64,000 nucleotides of DNA from an uncultured Duncaniella sp. (GTDB lineage Bacteria > Bacteroidota > Bacteroidia > Bacteroidales > Muribaculaceae), in NCBI GenBank assembly GCA_910578615.1, contig CAJTRI010000004.1, forward strand, positions 1 through 64,000. The letters are read 5' to 3'. How positions within the stretch are numbered: position 1 is the stretch's first letter; the number at the start of each line of letters is the position of its first letter. The position numbers and the translations under genes are program-made. The notes beneath the pieces were generated by a model. The model worked only from the letters and a program-made list of their open reading frames with translations. It was not told where the DNA came from and did not search any database. This document shows, in pieces, positions 7,441 to 16,127 of this stretch.

Positions 7441-9417
7441 ATGACCGATTCGACCCAAATGGATGATATATTTGATATCGAGGCCTCTCAGGAACAGGTA
7501 GACTCGAACGCCACTGCAAATTACAGCGAGGAAGACATACGCACGCTTGACTGGAAGGAGCACATCCGCCGACGTCCCGGTATGTATATCGGCAAACTCG
7601 GTGACGGCTCCAACTTTGACGACGGCATATATGTGCTTATCAAGGAAGTCCTTGACAACGCCATTGACGAATTCATGATGGGATTCGGAAAACAGGTTGT
7701 GCTCGATGTGGCCGACGGTTGCGTACTGGTGCGCGACTACGGACGCGGGATACCTTTGGGCAAGCTCGTTGACGCATCTTCCAAGATGAACACAGGAGGC
7801 AAATATGATTCCAAAGCGTTCAAGAAGTCGGTCGGTCTGAACGGTGTGGGTATAAAGGCTGTCAACGCCCTCTCCACAGAGTTCTTCATCCGCTCAGTCC
7901 GTGACGGACAGGCCAAGAGTGTCACATACTGCTGTGGAGAGATTATCAAGGAGGAGGAGATAGAGACTACCGACGAACCAAACGGCACACTGGTACGCTT
8001 CACTCCTGATGCATCCATCTTCCGCGACTATCAGTTTGAGGAAAAGCACATCATACCGCTTGTAAAGAACTACACCTATCTCAACACAGGTCTCTCGTTG
8101 CTCTACAACGGCAAGCGGTATTACTCACGCGGAGGCCTTCTCGACCTTCTCCGCGACAATATGAGCACCGAGCCGCTCTATCAGCCCATCCATCTGAAAG
8201 GCGATGACATCGAGCTGACAATAACCCATGCCAACCAACGCGGAGAGGAATATTACTCGTTTGTCAACGGACAGCACACCACACAGGGAGGCACACATCT
8301 TGCCGCCTTCAAGGAGGCGGTGTCACGCACCATCAAGGAGTATTTCAAGAAGGATTTCCAATACGAGGACATACGCAACGGCATGATAGCCGCTATATCC
8401 ATCAAGGTCGAGGAACCCGTGTTCGAGTCTCAGACCAAGACAAGGCTCGGCAGCCGCGAAATAGGCCCTGACGGCCCCACGGTGGCCAAGTTCGTTGGAG
8501 ACTTCATCAAGACGGAACTCGACAATTACCTCCACCGCAACACGGATGTGGCTGACATAATCCTCAAAAAAGTCCAAGAGTCGGAGCGAGAACGCAAGGC
8601 TATGTCCGGCGTGGCCAAACTGGCACGCGAGAAGGCCAAGAAAGTCAATCTCCACAACAAGAAGCTGCTTGACTGCCGCGTCCATTTCAACGACCCCAGA
8701 GGTGACGAGGAGAAGAAACTCGCGTCATCGATATTCATCACCGAGGGTGACTCCGCCGCCGGCTCCATCACAAAGATACGCGATGTGGAGACACAGGCTG
8801 TCTTCTCACTTCGCGGTAAACCCAAGAATTCCTATGGAGTTCCGGCAAAAATCCTTTACGAGAACGACGAGTTCAATCTCTTGCAGGCAGCTCTAAACAT
8901 CGAGGAAGGCATTGACGGACTACGATATAACAATGTCATCATCGCTACCGATGCCGATGTGGACGGGATGCACATACGCCTGCTGCTGCTGACATTCTTC
9001 CTCCAATTCTTCCCGGACATGATAAAGAAAGGGCATTTATACGTGCTTCAAACCCCTCTCTTCCGTGTCCGCAACCGCAAGACGGCCAAACGCGGCGCCC
9101 GCTCGAAAGCCTCGGCAAACGAAGAGACATACTACTGCTATACCGATGAGGAGCGCATCGCGGCGATAGAAAGATTAGGGGACAACGCCGAGATTACCCG
9201 GTTCAAAGGTCTGGGCGAGATTTCTCCTGACGAGTTCAGAGGCTTTATAGGCCCCGACATGAGGGTTGACCGTGTGGCCTTGCGCAAAGAGGACGCCGTG
9301 GCCGAGCTTCTTGAATTCTATATGGGCAAGAACACCATGGAGCGTCAGAACTTCATTATTGACAACCTCGTGGTCGAAGATGATTCACATCTTGACACCG
9401 ATACCCCTTTGGACTGA
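7441..9417 (+). CDS. parE: DNA topoisomerase IV subunit B
   Basis: ATPase subunit of the type IIA topoisomerase that decatenates replicated chromosomes. From the ATG chosen here it is 658 residues: GHKL ATPase (RPGMYIGKLGDGS, EVLDNAIDEF, DYGRGIPLG, NGVGIKAVNALS), transducer domain, then the TOPRIM fold with ITEGDSAAGS and TDADVDGMHIR. The MPDGKPKN-type contacts and short C-terminus fit the ParE class typical of Bacteroidetes rather than GyrB. A TTG at 7432 in the same frame lies within the promoter element and is rejected. ATG 7459 is a possible alternative start. The partner parC is not in the window; coaD follows after nine bases. Confidence 0.94.
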   Translation: MTDSTQMDDIFDIEASQEQVDSNATANYSEEDIRTLDWKEHIRRRPGMYIGKLGDGSNFDDGIYVLIKEVLDNAIDEFMMGFGKQVVLDVADGCVLVRDYGRGIPLGKLVDASSKMNTGGKYDSKAFKKSVGLNGVGIKAVNALSTEFFIRSVRDGQAKSVTYCCGEIIKEEEIETTDEPNGTLVRFTPDASIFRDYQFEEKHIIPLVKNYTYLNTGLSLLYNGKRYYSRGGLLDLLRDNMSTEPLYQPIHLKGDDIELTITHANQRGEEYYSFVNGQHTTQGGTHLAAFKEAVSRTIKEYFKKDFQYEDIRNGMIAAISIKVEEPVFESQTKTRLGSREIGPDGPTVAKFVGDFIKTELDNYLHRNTDVADIILKKVQESERERKAMSGVAKLAREKAKKVNLHNKKLLDCRVHFNDPRGDEEKKLASSIFITEGDSAAGSITKIRDVETQAVFSLRGKPKNSYGVPAKILYENDEFNLLQAALNIEEGIDGLRYNNVIIATDADVDGMHIRLLLLTFFLQFFPDMIKKGHLYVLQTPLFRVRNRKTAKRGARSKASANEETYYCYTDEERIAAIERLGDNAEITRFKGLGEISPDEFRGFIGPDMRVDRVALRKEDAVAELLEFYMGKNTMERQNFIIDNLVVEDDSHLDTDTPLD

Positions 9418-9426
9418 CTTGACGAG

Positions 9427-9876
9427 ATGGAACGCACCGTACTTTTTCCCGGGTCTTTCTCCCCGTTCACCACTGGCCACGCCTCACTTGTGGAGAGAGC
9501 CTTGGAGTTGTTCGACAATGTGGTCATCGCCATCGGCTACAATGCCTCCAAACCGGCTGCAATCCCGATAGAGAACCGTATAGCCGACATCTCGGCCCTT
9601 TATCACAACGAACCACGCGTAAGGGTGACTGCATATTCGGGCCTTACAGTAGATGCCTGCAAGACAGAGGGTGCCGGATGGATGCTGAGAGGGATACGTT
9701 CCGTGGCCGACTTTGAATACGAACGCAATCTTGCCGACATCAACCGCATGATTTCGGGAATAGAGACCGTCCTCCTGTTCACACTTCCGGAACTCGCCGC
9801 CGTCTCATCCTCGATGGTAAGAGAGCTCGCAGCCAACGGTTATGACGTCAAACCATTCCTGCCCGACCCTGTCTGA
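9427..9876 (+). CDS. coaD: phosphopantetheine adenylyltransferase
   Basis: Fourth step of coenzyme A synthesis: 4'-phosphopantetheine plus ATP gives dephospho-CoA. The 149-residue nucleotidyltransferase fold begins with PGSFSPFTTGHASL, containing the TxGH ATP site, then RGIRSVADFEYE for the pantetheine pocket and SSSMVREL for the triphosphate. The length is slightly under the usual 160. It lies nine bases after parE and 35 bases before the S41 protease gene, with no promoter in either gap. Confidence 0.96.
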   Translation: MERTVLFPGSFSPFTTGHASLVERALELFDNVVIAIGYNASKPAAIPIENRIADISALYHNEPRVRVTAYSGLTVDACKTEGAGWMLRGIRSVADFEYERNLADINRMISGIETVLLFTLPELAAVSSSMVRELAANGYDVKPFLPDPV

Positions 9877-9911
9877 CGAAACACATACTTATCTTTATCC
9901 GATATACAAAA

Positions 9912-11516
9912 ATGAAGAAATTTCCCATCCTGCTCCTACCGGCCCTCCTGCTCCTTGTGGCAGCGGCGTCAAGAGCGGACAATAGATTTCCACCCGAACG
10001 CAAGCTGGTCTATGCCGAACAGATAATAGCCAACTATTATGTAGACGATATCGACACCTCGGCTGTCATACGTGACGCCATCGTGGCCATGCTGAAAACA
10101 CTTGACCCGCATTCCACCTACACTGAGCCGGAAGAGACCAAAGAGCTTACAGAACCTCTCGAAGGCAACTTCTCGGGTATCGGAATCCGTTTCCAGATGG
10201 TCAAGGACACGTTATATGTCATCGAGTCAGTTGCCGGCGGCCCGTCCGAGAGAATGGGTATAATCCCCGGTGACCGCATCCTTTCCTGCAACGATACCAT
10301 CATCTCAGGTGTGAAGATGAAAAACTCCGGGATACTCAAAATCCTGCGCGGCCCACGTGGCTCCGTGGCCAATCTAAAAGTGACCCGCAAAAATGTGCGT
10401 GACACACTGGAATTCCGTGTTGTGCGCGAGGAGATACCCATTTACAGCGTTGACGCCTCCTATATGGTAAATGATTCCGTGGGTTACATAGCTGTGTCGC
10501 GTTTTGCCGCAGCCACTGCCGAGGAGGTTGCCGATGCCATGAAGTCTCTTAAAAAGAACGGAATGCGCCATATAATACTCGATCTCACCGACAATGGAGG
10601 CGGTTATCTGAAACCTTCCACCGAGATAGCCGAGATGTTTCTCCGCAAGGGTGACATGATAGTCTATACCGACTCTCCACGCAACGGTTCCTCGGCATAT
10701 AAGGCCGAGAAGGACGGCGAATATCAGGACGGACGCGTGGTAGTTATGGTCAACCAGTTCTCTGCCTCGGCCAGCGAGATTCTCAGCGGAGCCATACAGG
10801 ACAACGACCGTGGCGTGGTAGTCGGACGCCGTACTTTCGGAAAAGGACTGGTACAAAGACCGTTCCCATTCCCTGACGGATCCATGATACGCCTGACTGT
10901 CTCGCGTTACCACACTCCCTCGGGACGATGTATCCAGAAGCCCTACAAGCCTGGCGATGACGAGGACTACAACATGGACATGCTGCACCGTCTCAAATCA
11001 GGCGAGTTTTCAAGCTCTGACAGCATACATTTTGCCGACTCGCTGCTCTACCACACCGTGCGTCTCGGACGACCCGTCTACGGTGGAGGCGGCGTGATGC
11101 CTGACCGTTTCGTGCCGATCGACACGACATTCTATTCAGACTACTACCGCGACCTTCTCGCGAAGGGCGCCATAAACAACTATGTCATCAGCTATGTAGA
11201 TGCCAACCGCAAGGCCATAAAGAAGAAATATCGTTCGGAAGAAGACTTCGACCGAGGTTTCAACGTCACGCCGGCAATGCTCAAAGAACTTGTGGAGACC
11301 GGCACCCGAGAGGGAGTTGAATATGACGAGAAAGGCTTCAATACCTCCCGTGACTTCATAGCCTCCATCATAAAGGGCCTGATAGGCCGCGACCTGTACG
11401 AACAGTCAACCTATCGGCGCATCGTCAATCCCATGAACCCGGTCTTTGCCAACGCGGTGGAGATCATCACCAATCCCTCACTATATAACTCTTATCTCTC
11501 AACACCATCAGAATGA
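9912..11516 (+). CDS. S41 family C-terminal processing peptidase
   Basis: Periplasmic or membrane-anchored tail-specific protease (CtpA/Prc type), 534 residues. A hydrophobic signal (FPILLLPALLLLVAAASRA) is followed by a PDZ domain around residues 85-165 (NFSGIGIRFQM, MGIIPGDRI). The catalytic domain has the nucleophile in FSASASEILSGA (about residue 285) and the general-base Lys in RRTFGKGLVQ (about 311). A long C-terminal extension follows. Its stop overlaps the next peptidase start by ATGA, so the two proteases are translationally coupled. Confidence 0.94.
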   Translation: MKKFPILLLPALLLLVAAASRADNRFPPERKLVYAEQIIANYYVDDIDTSAVIRDAIVAMLKTLDPHSTYTEPEETKELTEPLEGNFSGIGIRFQMVKDTLYVIESVAGGPSERMGIIPGDRILSCNDTIISGVKMKNSGILKILRGPRGSVANLKVTRKNVRDTLEFRVVREEIPIYSVDASYMVNDSVGYIAVSRFAAATAEEVADAMKSLKKNGMRHIILDLTDNGGGYLKPSTEIAEMFLRKGDMIVYTDSPRNGSSAYKAEKDGEYQDGRVVVMVNQFSASASEILSGAIQDNDRGVVVGRRTFGKGLVQRPFPFPDGSMIRLTVSRYHTPSGRCIQKPYKPGDDEDYNMDMLHRLKSGEFSSSDSIHFADSLLYHTVRLGRPVYGGGGVMPDRFVPIDTTFYSDYYRDLLAKGAINNYVISYVDANRKAIKKKYRSEEDFDRGFNVTPAMLKELVETGTREGVEYDEKGFNTSRDFIASIIKGLIGRDLYEQSTYRRIVNPMNPVFANAVEIITNPSLYNSYLSTPSE

Positions 11517-13651
11517 AACCAGTCAATCTATTAACCATCACGGCAGTCATGGCAACAACACTTCTATCAGGCTGTGCCAAGTCATCACCATCATCACACA
11601 TAAGTTATCCCCAAGCACCTCAGGACGGGACAACCGATACCTATTTCGACCTCAAAGTCTCTGACAATTACCGCCCTCTCGAAAACGATACCGCCGCCGC
11701 TACAACAGCATGGGTAGAGGCCGAGAACAAGGTAACACGAACCTACCTTGATGCCATACCGTTCCGCGACAAGATGGCCGAACGTCTTACCGAGCTTAAC
11801 AACTACGTGAAACGCGGACTCCCCGGACGCATGTCTGACGGGAAATATTATTTCTTCGAGAACGACGGACTTAAAAACCAGTCCGTGCTCTATCGCTCCT
11901 CCACCCCGGAAGGAACCGACAGAGAGGTATTTCTCGATCCCAACACTCTCAGCGATGACGGTACGGTGGCACTCAACGGGGTCTACCAGTCGAAAGATGG
12001 AAAATACACTGCCTATACCATCTCTCGCAGCGGTTCGGACTGGAATGAGATCTACCTTATGGACTCAGCCACAAAGGAACTGCTTCCTGACCATATAGAG
12101 TGGGCCAAGTTCTCAGGTGCCGCATGGGATGCTGCCTCTGAGGGATTCTATTACAGTGCCTACCCGAGGCCCGAGGCCGGAAAGGAATATTCCAACGCCA
12201 ACGAGAACCATCTCGTCATGTACCATCGCATCGGTACACCTCAGAGTGATGACACAGTCATTTTCTCCGACCCAGCCAATCCTCTTCACTTCCACTCTGC
12301 CGACATCACCGAGACCCAGCCAGAACTGTTCGTGACCGTCAGCGGGCAGGGTGTAGGAAACGCACTCCTTCTCAGGCGCGGAGACAAATGGGTGACGGTC
12401 TCACCCGATCAGGAATACATCGTCTATCCAATAGACGTGATTGACGGCAAGATATACCTGTACACATCATTTGGCGCACCCAAAAACCGCCTCATGGTGG
12501 CCGACATAAACAATCCCGGACGTGAGAACTGGAAAGAACTCGTCCCGGAAGGGGACGGCGTGCTCACCGGCGCCTCCTTCTCAGGAGACCGGCTGTTCCT
12601 CTCCTGGGAGAAAGATGCAGCCCAGCGTGTCACCATACACTCTATGGACGGTAAAAAGACTGCCGATCTCGACCTCCCCGGCTATGGCACCGTGGGCCTA
12701 TCGGTTGACCGCAAACACCCCGAGGATGTCTTCTATGCATTCACATCCTTTACATCCCCATCATCCATATACAGATATGACCACAAGACCGGCAAAAGCA
12801 CGCTGATGTACGAGACAAAGGTGGAGGATGTTGATTTTGACGACTATGTGACCGAACAGGTATTCTACCCATCGGCTGACGGCACAAAGATTCCCATGTT
12901 CCTCACTTACAAGAAAGGCCTGAAACGAGACGGCTCTAACCCTGTCTATCTCTACGGATATGGCGGATTCAACGTATCGCTCACCCCGGGCTTCTCGGCC
13001 AACCGCATGCTCCTTCTCGAAGAGGGCGTGATATATGCCCAGGCCAATCTTCGCGGTGGTTCCGAATATGGCGAAGAATGGCATCAGGCGGGCACAAAGA
13101 TGAACAAGCTGAACGTATTCAATGACTTTATCGCTGCTGCCGAATATCTCGTCAAGGAAGGGTGGACATCGCCCGAACATCTCACAATCGAGGGTGGCAG
13201 CAACGGCGGCCTGCTGGTAGGCGCCACCGTCAACATGCGTCCCGACCTTTTCAAAGTCGCCTTCCCCCGTGTGGGAGTGATGGATATGATGAGATACCAT
13301 CTTTTCACCATCGGCTGGAACTGGGCACCTGACTACGGCACTTCTGCCGACTCCCCCGAAATGGCCTCATATCTGCTGGGATATTCACCGCTCCACAACA
13401 TCAAAAACGACGGCACTCCCTATCCGGCCATAATGGTCACTACCGCCGACCATGACGACCGTGTGGTGCCCGCCCATTCATTCAAATATGCCGCCGCCCT
13501 TCAAGCCGCCGACACAGGAGATGCCCCGAAACTCATACGCATTGACTCCAAGGCCGGCCATGGCGCCGGAAAGCCGATTTCGAAAGTCATCGACGAGTAT
13601 GCCGACATCTATTCCTTCATGTTCCATAATCTGGGAAAAGAATACAGATAA
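11513..13651 (+). CDS. prolyl oligopeptidase family (S9A) lipoprotein
   Basis: Serine peptidase cleaving after proline in short peptides, 712 residues. The N-terminus has a lipobox (LLSGC at 19-23), so it is probably anchored in the envelope. An N-terminal seven-blade propeller domain precedes the hydrolase domain, with Ser in GGSNGGLLVGA (about 562), Asp in ADHDDRVVPAHS (about 648) and His in AGHGAGK (about 683). It is coupled to the S41 protease upstream. A perfect hairpin follows the stop. Confidence 0.94.
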   Translation: MKPVNLLTITAVMATTLLSGCAKSSPSSHISYPQAPQDGTTDTYFDLKVSDNYRPLENDTAAATTAWVEAENKVTRTYLDAIPFRDKMAERLTELNNYVKRGLPGRMSDGKYYFFENDGLKNQSVLYRSSTPEGTDREVFLDPNTLSDDGTVALNGVYQSKDGKYTAYTISRSGSDWNEIYLMDSATKELLPDHIEWAKFSGAAWDAASEGFYYSAYPRPEAGKEYSNANENHLVMYHRIGTPQSDDTVIFSDPANPLHFHSADITETQPELFVTVSGQGVGNALLLRRGDKWVTVSPDQEYIVYPIDVIDGKIYLYTSFGAPKNRLMVADINNPGRENWKELVPEGDGVLTGASFSGDRLFLSWEKDAAQRVTIHSMDGKKTADLDLPGYGTVGLSVDRKHPEDVFYAFTSFTSPSSIYRYDHKTGKSTLMYETKVEDVDFDDYVTEQVFYPSADGTKIPMFLTYKKGLKRDGSNPVYLYGYGGFNVSLTPGFSANRMLLLEEGVIYAQANLRGGSEYGEEWHQAGTKMNKLNVFNDFIAAAEYLVKEGWTSPEHLTIEGGSNGGLLVGATVNMRPDLFKVAFPRVGVMDMMRYHLFTIGWNWAPDYGTSADSPEMASYLLGYSPLHNIKNDGTPYPAIMVTTADHDDRVVPAHSFKYAAALQAADTGDAPKLIRIDSKAGHGAGKPISKVIDEYADIYSFMFHNLGKEYR

Positions 13652-13664
13652 AACGTTTTTTTGA

Positions 13665-13717
13665 ATGCCGTACATCCGCGTGTCAGCAAAAAGCCGTAGC
13701 ACGCGGATGTACGGTAT
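13665..13717 (+). terminator. long perfect hairpin between peptidase and lipoprotein genes
   Basis: Arms 13668-13682 and 13700-13714 are exact complements (15 bp), extended by three further pairs outward, with a 17-base loop. A run of seven T lies before the hairpin, and only ATCTTCC follows it, so this is not a classical intrinsic terminator. It may still terminate transcription or stabilise the upstream mRNA end. Confidence 0.55.
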
Positions 13718-13738
13718 CTTCCGAAGACACAAACCCTA

Positions 13739-14674
13739 ATGAAAAAAATCCCCTCCCTGTCCCCATTTCTCTCCCTCCTGCTGACACTCGTGCTTCAAGG
13801 ATGTTTCTTCACAGGGGTGGAATCTACACCCAAGATAACAGCCGGCGACGTAAGGCGCGAGCGAGAGCCTGTCGCAGCCGAGGACACATTCCTGTCTCAT
13901 GCCGTCGACGCCCCTCTTTCAGAATGGCGTCCCGGCAAGGAATTCATCGTCACAGACCGGCGTATCTCGCTTATTTTCGGCGCCACGGCCCCGCAGGGAG
14001 AAGAACTGGCCGGACGCACCATCACTTACTCCGGCTCAGACGAGACCACGTCTGTGACCGGCTCTCCTGTCACTGACCTCTCATTCACCTCCCCATCGGG
14101 TTCGCGTCTCGTTTACAGAATCAACCGGCCTCTGTCACGGCTTGTCGAAGATGACGCGCCCGGAGTACCGTTCACCATACAGCGCTCGGTGGTCGATGCC
14201 GCCGCCAAGGCCATGAACGGACGAAACCTCTATATACTCACCCTCGCATGGCGTGACGACAATGACACACCCATAAAGGACGGACGCAAATTCGTAAAAG
14301 TGCATATCGACTCCGTTTCTCCCGGCAACAACCATTATTCTCTAAAAGCCGCCTTCACCGACAACAGGGGGGTCAGCGGCCGTATATTCTTTCATCCCGG
14401 AGCCAAAGGGGACTCACCACGCACATTCCCTACCATCTTCTCATTCGATGACCCGCAGTCACGCTATACATCGGTCTCGCCCGAAACATGGCGACTTATA
14501 ACCGAGGGGAAGGTGGCCGACGGGATGACCCGGGAGGAATGCCGTCTCGCGCTCGGAGCGCCAAAAGAAGTGGAACGAGGTGCCACACACAGCTACCTCC
14601 GCGAGATGTGGCTATATGAGAACGGGGTCTACCTCCTGTTCGAGGACGGAATACTGAAACACCACCGCCGATGA
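13739..14674 (+). CDS. uncharacterised lipoprotein with BamE/SmpA-like C-terminus
   Basis: I do not recognise the family of the 311-residue protein as a whole. It has a signal peptide with lipobox LQGC (about 19-22), placing it in the envelope. The middle is beta-rich. The last 55 residues (GKVADGMTREECRLALGAP, then a WLYENGVYLLFEDG strand pair) match the layout of BamE/SmpA-like domains, which begin with a GMTkeEvr-type helix and end in a beta hairpin around a tyrosine- or tryptophan-rich strand. No promoter element was found just upstream, so transcription may pass through the preceding hairpin. Confidence 0.75.
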   Translation: MKKIPSLSPFLSLLLTLVLQGCFFTGVESTPKITAGDVRREREPVAAEDTFLSHAVDAPLSEWRPGKEFIVTDRRISLIFGATAPQGEELAGRTITYSGSDETTSVTGSPVTDLSFTSPSGSRLVYRINRPLSRLVEDDAPGVPFTIQRSVVDAAAKAMNGRNLYILTLAWRDDNDTPIKDGRKFVKVHIDSVSPGNNHYSLKAAFTDNRGVSGRIFFHPGAKGDSPRTFPTIFSFDDPQSRYTSVSPETWRLITEGKVADGMTREECRLALGAPKEVERGATHSYLREMWLYENGVYLLFEDGILKHHRR

Positions 14675-14759
14675 AGACGATGGCATAGCGCCAACGGCAA
14701 TCTTACCCGTCTGGCCAAACTTTTTTAAAGAAAACCCTTAGATATTGGGATTTTTACGT

Positions 14760-14767
14760 TAACTTTG
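14760..14767 (+). promoter_or_regulatory. -7 promoter element for the coiled-coil gene
   Basis: TAACTTTG, exact consensus, 38 bases before the ATG in an AT-rich spacer. Confidence 0.75.
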
Positions 14768-14805
14768 CAAAAACGTCATCCCTAATACCAAACACATCAG
14801 CAATT

Positions 14806-16122
14806 ATGTCTTTCTGGAACGGTATAAAACAAGTTTTCGGGTTTTCTCATGAGGATGAAGAAGACGAGGAGGAATACTCTTCGGCTTCTCCCGTCTATGC
14901 AGTCACCACAACATCTCCCGAATCCGCAGATACCGGCGACCGGCCCACCGATCCGCAGGAAATGACAACCACTGCCGAAGATGAAACGGCACAGGATGAC
15001 GAGATGCTTCCTGCCGACCTGTTCGATGCTGTCATAGAGTTCTTTAACGAGACGCAGCCTGACTTCGTAAGAAACTGCCTGTCACTGGAATCACAGCGGG
15101 CATATCTTATAGGCACCATATCCGAGAGCCTGCGCAAACGGGTATCCGTTTCCGCCGTAATATCCGCGTCTGCCGATGCGGCTGACAACGCCTCACTCAG
15201 GAATGAGAACGGGAAACTGCGCAAGAGTCTCGACACCCAGAAACGCGCCCTGCTCGACCGCATCAACGACCTCGAAACACAGGTGGCAAGGCTGCATGAT
15301 GACAAAGACCGATTCTTTACAGGCAAACGCAGCATTGCCGATGAGGAAGAAATAGCAAAAGGCCTTGAACGGATCGCCTCCCTCGAATCTGAGGTGGCCG
15401 ACCTGACAGACCAATTGCAAAAAGCCCGCGCCGCCCAATCTGACGGAGCCGATACCGAGCGTATAGCCTCTCTCGAACAGGAACTTGCCCGCCAGACCAC
15501 ACTGCGCGAACAGCTCGAACTGAAATCACGGATGGGTGACGAGATGCTTTCAAACATCCGAAACGAAGCTGCCAAGCTGAGACGCGAACTCGAAGAAGTC
15601 AGCGAGGAAAGAGAGGAAGCCGCAAGGCTACTCGCCGAACAGCTTGACGGGTTCGAAATACTCAAAAACAAATACGAGACCCGGATCAGCGAACTGCAAG
15701 AACAGCTCGATGCCGTAAGACGCGAAGACCATGAGGCCAGAATATCCAAACTCATGGAGGAAAACGCATCACTGCGCCACACCATAGAGAATAATCTCTA
15801 CAATCAGGCCAACAATGAAATGCGTCTCCGCAAAGAGATTAAGGAACTGGCAGGCAGACTACAAGAGTTTGAACTCTCAAAATCACAGAATGCGCCTTCC
15901 GCCGATACGCCGGCATCACCCTCACCCGTCACATCCTCCGACACACCGCCTACCCCACCCCGCAAAAGAGGGCGCCCCAAAAAAGTACGTATAGATTCAG
16001 ATCTCGACAATACAGACTGGTTTGCACAATCCGGGGGAAAGAAAGAAGACCCCGACTTCGGCTATCACGAACCGCCACGCAAGCCTGTCAATGACAACGA
16101 AGCACAATTAACACTGTTTTAG
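14806..16122 (+). CDS. coiled-coil protein with AT-hook and C-terminal QLTLF
   Basis: Unassigned 438-residue protein without signal peptide or membrane helix, so cytoplasmic. Residues 1-60 are acidic and low complexity. About 65-110 form a small helical domain (LFDAVIEFFNETQPDFV). About 125-355 are a long coiled coil. A Ser/Pro/Thr linker leads to KRGRPKK (387-393), a textbook AT-hook core, and the protein ends exactly in QLTLF. That pentapeptide fits the QL(S/D)LF sliding-clamp-binding consensus at the terminal position many clamp clients use. The arrangement suggests a DNA-associated factor tethered to DnaN; this is inference. DPP-IV follows after five bases but looks functionally unrelated. 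Confidence 0.85.
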   Translation: MSFWNGIKQVFGFSHEDEEDEEEYSSASPVYAVTTTSPESADTGDRPTDPQEMTTTAEDETAQDDEMLPADLFDAVIEFFNETQPDFVRNCLSLESQRAYLIGTISESLRKRVSVSAVISASADAADNASLRNENGKLRKSLDTQKRALLDRINDLETQVARLHDDKDRFFTGKRSIADEEEIAKGLERIASLESEVADLTDQLQKARAAQSDGADTERIASLEQELARQTTLREQLELKSRMGDEMLSNIRNEAAKLRRELEEVSEEREEAARLLAEQLDGFEILKNKYETRISELQEQLDAVRREDHEARISKLMEENASLRHTIENNLYNQANNEMRLRKEIKELAGRLQEFELSKSQNAPSADTPASPSPVTSSDTPPTPPRKRGRPKKVRIDSDLDNTDWFAQSGGKKEDPDFGYHEPPRKPVNDNEAQLTLF

Positions 16123-16127
16123 GTAGT

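Noticed and set aside
14895..15785. 296-codon open frame on the minus strand
   Set aside because: Ser/Arg-rich shadow of the coiled-coil gene; no promoter, and the opposite frame has clear domain structure.
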